From NCBI GenBank assembly GCA_023653785.1, contig JAMKCH010012694.1, positions 1 to 64,000 of the forward strand: 64,000 nucleotides of DNA. Direction: 5' to 3'. The notes below the pieces were generated by a model that had not been told where the DNA came from, searched no databases, and saw only the letters and a program-made list of their open reading frames with translations. Positions within the stretch are counted from its first letter, which is position 1; the number at the start of each line of letters is the position of its first letter. This DNA comes from Ophioderma brevispina. Lineage: Eukaryota > Echinodermata > Ophiuroidea > Amphilepidida > Ophiodermatidae. The position numbers and the translations under genes were made by a program. Positions 59,553 through 64,000 of this stretch are shown here, piece by piece.

Positions 59553-59852
59553 ATTTAAATCAGGAGGCAACTAATTTGTATTCAAGTGATTACTGACACC
59601 GGTGGGTTATTTGAGAATTGTTTAAATCCGGAGCAACATTTCTTTGTCATCCAAATAGAATTGACTGGATGAAGGTGGGTATGTGAGATGATTTAATCAG
59701 GTAGCAATCTTTTTTTTTATTCAGGTAAATTAACTGACACCGAGTGGGGATATTTGAGAGTGTTAAATTAGTGCAATCTGTTTTGCACCAAATAGAATTA
59801 ACTGGATGCAGAGTGGGCATTTTGAGATTCTTAAATCAGGAGCAACTTTATT

Positions 59853-60279
59853 TTTACCTCATAAAAGCTTCTAGATAATCCTTCTGAACTCAAAATGGAT
59901 ATACAATTTGGGATGATGTAAAATGCAAGTTCTTTCTGAACTATTCCTTTCAAGTGATTTTTTGTGCAGCTAAAAGGCCAAACGTTTTAAGCTAAAATTA
60001 AAAATAAGCAATCCATGTTTATGCCCAATCAGGTGTCTGAGATTCTAAAACTATTGGTAATTAATGTATTGCCTATTAAAGTTTTGAAGGGGGTTGGGAT
60101 ATTATAAGTGTTAAACAGAGTGCTGCACAACTTTATTTTCCACTTTCCAATATATTATCCTATATTATAGTACTTAGGCCTAATTTCTTATCAATTTCTC
60201 GATTTTGTTTACATTTTGGTGAGCATTCAAGTCAATGCATGTTGATCTCACATAGATTGTGCTTGTGTAAGTTGGCTAT
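59853..60279. other. Non-coding stretch, nothing recognised
   Basis: A/T-rich DNA between the minisatellite and the F2 element with no feature I can support. Confidence 0.4.
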
Positions 60280-60994
60280 TTAAAGGCTGACTCGTAGATT
60301 TTCTGTGAGGGTGGTGCCCTCATTTTTTTTTTCTAAGAATCCTGCTTTTGCATGTACATAATTCTTGTCTACATACTAATCCCTGTGTGAAATCGCTAAA
60401 TCTCAATCACAATGTCCGTCATATAGAAATCAGACTTATTAGATAAAATTTCTTTCTGATTCCAGAATTTTTTGTTATACACAGTAACGTATGGCACTGT
60501 TATACTATACTAAGTGTTTACTACAATGCAAAATGACATCCAATGTCATCTCAATCGTTTGGGAATTGAGCTTTTTTATTTAGGTTACTCTATCTTTAGT
60601 TCTAGTAACTACTGTTTAATTATTAAAGAGACAAAGGAGATTTTCCGAAAAACGCGCCTAAATTTGTTCCTCGAACCTAGGTTTTGACATACTTGGAATG
60701 CTTACCATGGATTAGATCACACCTGACGTGAATATGCCGAATACGCCGTGTTATTATAAGATGATGATTTAGGTAGTTTAGTCAAAGCATGGTTTTCTAT
60801 GGAGAATGAGTTACGATAGCAGGCAATTCAAAACAATGTTTGCGGTTTTCTTTGCACCTTGTTTGTCCAATAAACCTTCAAACGTCCTCGTAGTGTCTAC
60901 ACCGATCCAGTGAAATTTGAAGAAAATTCATATCCTAAAAAAATCTCCTTCACTTTAATACAACCCAAAAAAAAATCTCTGATTCCACCTTTAA
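60280..60994 (+). mobile_element. TTAA MITE family F2, copy interrupted by F3
   Basis: TTAAAGGCTGACTCGTAGAT to AATCTCTGATTCCACCTTTAA. The interior matches 28978-29343 until about 60620, where an F3 element has inserted. Confidence 0.85.
60623..60958 (-). mobile_element. TTAA MITE family F3, copy 2 (nested)
   Basis: TTAAAGAGACAAAGGAGATT at the left and AAATCTCCTTCACTTTAA at the right. The reverse complement aligns with 53179-53530. About 336 bp. Confidence 0.82.
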
Positions 60995-61434
60995 AATGGC
61001 AACTCATCATATACACACCAAACACAGTCCACCAACAGCCAGTGACAGTGCCAGGGGTATGAAATTGGCGTAAACTTAAAAGTGCAAAAGAGAGATTTCA
61101 AGCAACCACATTTTCGTAAGATTTCATATAGATTAGATCTATAGCTTCCCTATCCTTTATATTTTTGGTTCAGAAATTTACCTTAAAATCAAACAAAGGT
61201 GATTGTATATTGCTTATATTCTCAATAGAAAAAACATAGCTGAATTTCGTATTTGCTCCTACACAAAATTACCAAGACCGTTCTCAGCTTAATCCTTACA
61301 GATGGGATATTTTTGATATAAGGCTTTACAAAAAACCATGTCCAAAATCAAATGTTCATCACATTTTTTGGGGCCATCGTCATTTGAAATCTCTCGTTGC
61401 ACCTTAAATGTTCTTACCTATATAGTTAACCTCT

Positions 61435-62190
61435 TCTACCGAAGGGGGGGGGTGGTTCCACCCCCCCTTCAAGGTTTTTTCCCGCTTGCTAAAAAACCCC
61501 CTTTTTGGTGGCAATTATTTAATGTAATTGTCAATTGACATGTTCCGCTCCTTTAATCCAAAAACAAACTCACCGGGTATAGGTAAGATACAGGTGATCC
61601 CAAAGTGATCGATAGGGGGGTGGGGGGGTGGTCCACCCCCCCCTCCGGAAGATAATTACCAACATGCCTATCACAACACAGAACATCACAGACACTTGAT
61701 TTTTTGGTACCAATAGATAGATATGGTCTCTCCTCTTTCCATGATACCAAATAAGTACCAACATGCCTAGCATTTACGTCACAATGACGTCATAAAAGTT
61801 TGCATGTCAGCAAACTGTGCCAGTTCCATAGACTCACACAGTGGAAAATTCATTTTTTCGCGCCAAAAAGGTTAGGAAAAACAGATTTTCATCGCGGTTT
61901 TTTGACTCTACTTGATGGGAAATGACTAGTTTTATATAATGACTCATGTTAGAGCTATAATAGGGTGTTTGAGTCCCTAAAATTGCGAATATCAAATTTC
62001 CACCTATCTTCAGTATTTTCGTGCTTTTCTCAACATATGACGTCATGTGACGTCATAATGGGATGTTAGTACTTATTTTGGTACCAATGGAAAAAGAAAC
62101 TCTAAGCTAATCCTTTGGGTACCAAATTTACAGGAATCGGGTGTTCAGTAACGAAAATCACAGGTGGGTGGTACCACCCCCCCCTTCGGG
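61435..62190. repeat. Repeat region with three GGTGG/CCACC palindromes
   Basis: G-run/C-run palindromes at about 61441-61471 (GGGGGTGGTTCCACCCCC), 61614-61646 (GGGGGTGGTCCACCCCC) and 62163-62187 (GGGTGGTACCACCCC). They border otherwise similar phrases such as TTGGTACCAATAG and TTTTGGTACCAATGG. Confidence 0.75.
61785..62055. promoter_or_regulatory. Three perfect CRE palindromes (TGACGTCA)
   Basis: TGACGTCA at 61785-61792, 62038-62045 and 62048-62055, the last two 2 bp apart. It is the consensus for CREB/ATF bZIP proteins. No promoter or nearby gene is recognised, so function is inferred from motif only. Confidence 0.45.
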
Positions 62191-63640
62191 AGTTTGTTAC
62201 AAAAAATGGCTCCGGTAGACGAGTGGTTCAATCAATGAATGTTTTTGCCCCTCCTGTGGATTTTAACCTGGCACCACCCCTGGTCACAGCCCATTATTGT
62301 GGTCCCTTGTCTTCTTATAATGGCCTTTCTCATGTCGTGATACTGTATTCCTTGATAATGATCACGGTGGGTGGTTGTAGAGTATTCTTCAAGATCACCT
62401 GGCAATAAGTGGGACATTTTACTTCGTGTTTTTGTTGGTACTAACAACTTTGCACTACGTACCTGGAAAGAAGGAGATGTCGTCAAGTGACAATGCTCTC
62501 CGAGCATTAAGAGTTCAGGTTTAGGGTATAGGTTAGGGGATTAATGGTGTAATGTATTAATGCTAGCGAGTGAAAACTGTAGGCTGAAAACATCCCAATA
62601 GCACTGTTTATTCTAGTCGCATTTGTTTCTGTGTTTGGGGCTCTCTCTGATTCTATTCTTTCTAACTTTTGTATTCTTCTTGTGGGAAATTTTGGATTTT
62701 TCAACAAACTTAAAAACATTTTAGGGCGGTATCAGGAAGATATTTTTCAGATATTTATAACACATTCAGATATTTGTATAAAAAAAAATAAGAATTTCTA
62801 CTCTTTCTGACCCCAAATTGAGACTTGAAGAATTGTAGTATCAAAGAATTTTAAAATTATTTTACAAGGAAAACATTTTTCTATAATAAAAGGAACCTGT
62901 GAAAAGATAATAGCACTGGTTGCCAATCATTGTATTTTGTGTTTAAGAGAACTTTGTATTTATATGTTTAAATGTTTTTAGTTAGAATAATGGTAACAAA
63001 GTTTAACTGAACACCAGAATAAACTTGGCTCTTTGCAATACAACTTGTTTTCTCAAACTATGTTATTTCTTAGTTTTTCTGTTGCTAGTAATACTATATT
63101 GTTTTCTACCCCAACATGAAGAAAAGCATTTACGGCTCAGTCACGTAGCCGAATATTCGCTAGAAACCACTCCAGACGGCTCAAGACTGGTTTGCCGATT
63201 GGCCATTTTTGAAAATTGTATTTTTCGTTTTTCGTCTGTAGTTTTGGCAAGGTCTGGGACTGTCCTGTACAGTCTTTGCGTCTTGTTGGTCATGGAGCAT
63301 TGGCAAATGTCAAAATTCCGCCTACAATTTTTTTTCCCTCACAGCCTAAAAAATTTTTTTTTAATTCGGAAGGTCCGCAATGTACACGAGCAGTTTTGGT
63401 AGCAGTATCTGATCTTTTGGCGCGCATCATGAGTGGCAGCCGCATATCCGGACTGGCTTTTTTGAAGGGGACCCCGGGGCGGAAGGACCTCTAATAGCCG
63501 GAAATCCCTGATTTTGCAATGTTTTGGGCATGAAACCCGGGGGGAGCGCCCCCAAGCCCCCCCAAAATACACCACTGAGTGGTTGTGTGCAGTTGGAAAG
63601 TGTCGGCAATGAGTCTGCTCATGCAAAAGAAAGTGCAGCC
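62191..63640. other. Non-coding stretch, transposon-end-like GC segment
   Basis: No gene recognised. GGGGGGAGCGCCCCCAAGCC and ACACCACTGAGTGG near 63540-63585 resemble non-autonomous transposon ends. A 125-codon frame at 63025-63402 has no recognisable domain. Confidence 0.4.
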
Positions 63641-63649
63641 AATTTTCAA

Positions 63650-63855
63650 CAAAATCATGTTTTTGCATATGACATAATGCTTGTTCATATACCATCACGT
63701 GTAAATAACTAACCTCAAGCAAAGTCCTTCAACATAGAAATCGCAACTTTGTCATAAAATTAGGGATCCGGAATATTTATTAACAACGTATCCTATGGCA
63801 CTGGTTATACTGTACATCAATGTTTACCGCAGGAAAATGCAACTTTGGAATTAAA
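63650..63855 (+). mobile_element. TTAA MITE family F2, truncated copy
   Basis: Shares ATAATGCTTGTTCATATAC, GTCCTTCAACATAGAAATC and ATCCTATGGCACTG with 28978-29343, then breaks at GGAATTAAAGGAAATATG, possibly because another TTAA element inserted there. Confidence 0.7.
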
Positions 63856-64000
63856 GGAAATATGTCAAGATTTTTGTCAAGCTCAGTTTGACTTTACATT
63901 CATAAAATATATGTACATACCTCACGAATTCCCGAAAAAATAATACAATTTGATGTAAAATAACAAAATAGAGGCATTTTAATTTGTTGCTTTTTTGACA

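Larger units (their letters stand above)
58150..59850. repeat. About 80-bp minisatellite split by insertions
   Basis: Units carry (A/G)AATTAACTGGATGCAGAGTG, GTATTTGAGATTGTTTAAAT and CAGGAGCAACATTT. Copies appear at 58180, 58256, 59130, 59195, 59565, 59650, 59730 and 59790. The array is interrupted by the F1 element (58324-59128) and the hAT-like element (59236-59552). Confidence 0.8.

Noticed and set aside
63025..63402. 125-codon frame with a hydrophobic start
   Set aside because: Begins at a non-ATG codon, the hydrophobic part is T-rich composition, and no family is recognised.

Overview
This is non-coding-rich eukaryotic DNA from an animal. One fragmented protein-coding gene can be recognised, EEF1AKMT2 (METTL10), the eEF1A lysine methyltransferase. 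Its exons have GT-AG borders and sit in large introns among many transposon-like repeats. The frequent palindrome AGGCCT in contexts such as TATAGGCCTA, and the style of the dispersed repeats, suggest a marine deuterostome invertebrate (echinoderm or hemichordate). That placement is inference, not proof. Single-base indels break conserved exons and tandem units, so this looks like an incompletely polished long-read assembly.

Layout. 1-4 kb: no gene seen, one MITE relic. 4.0-12.0 kb: an 8-kb foldback-like element with inverted ends, a candidate 5-bp target duplication and about 560-bp tandem units, seven or more in one orientation then four or more in the other. 12-18.9 kb: MITEs, GC-hairpin tandem repeats, a CT tract and a 0.9-kb purine-only-like minisatellite. 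19.0-24.2 kb: a 2.6-kb direct tandem duplication. 24.2-30.3 kb: MITEs, a recurring GTTACACGTGAAAC motif block and a CpG-rich minisatellite.

30.9-56.1 kb: EEF1AKMT2 on the + strand. Exons are at 30939-31007, 33450-33560, an array ending at 46487, 49933-50158 and 56003-56123 (stop codon). Splice phases agree across all junctions. The first coding exon was not found. Introns hold nuclear-receptor-half-site-rich repeats, a T/G-rich block and an inverted repeat pair around two exons. 56.1-64 kb: minisatellite and nested MITE insertions, a hAT-like element, GC hairpins and a CRE cluster.

The most striking feature is at 44.5-46.5 kb. The 5' 69 bp of the exon carrying the methyltransferase acidic loop (GVDYSETA), plus 27 bp of upstream intron with its 3' splice site, is tandemly repeated 20 times as a 96-bp (32-codon) unit. 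The consensus is open in frame through the intron-derived part, and a GTATGT donor-like site lies at every junction. It is either a multi-acceptor exon array or an in-frame coding minisatellite inside a conserved enzyme.
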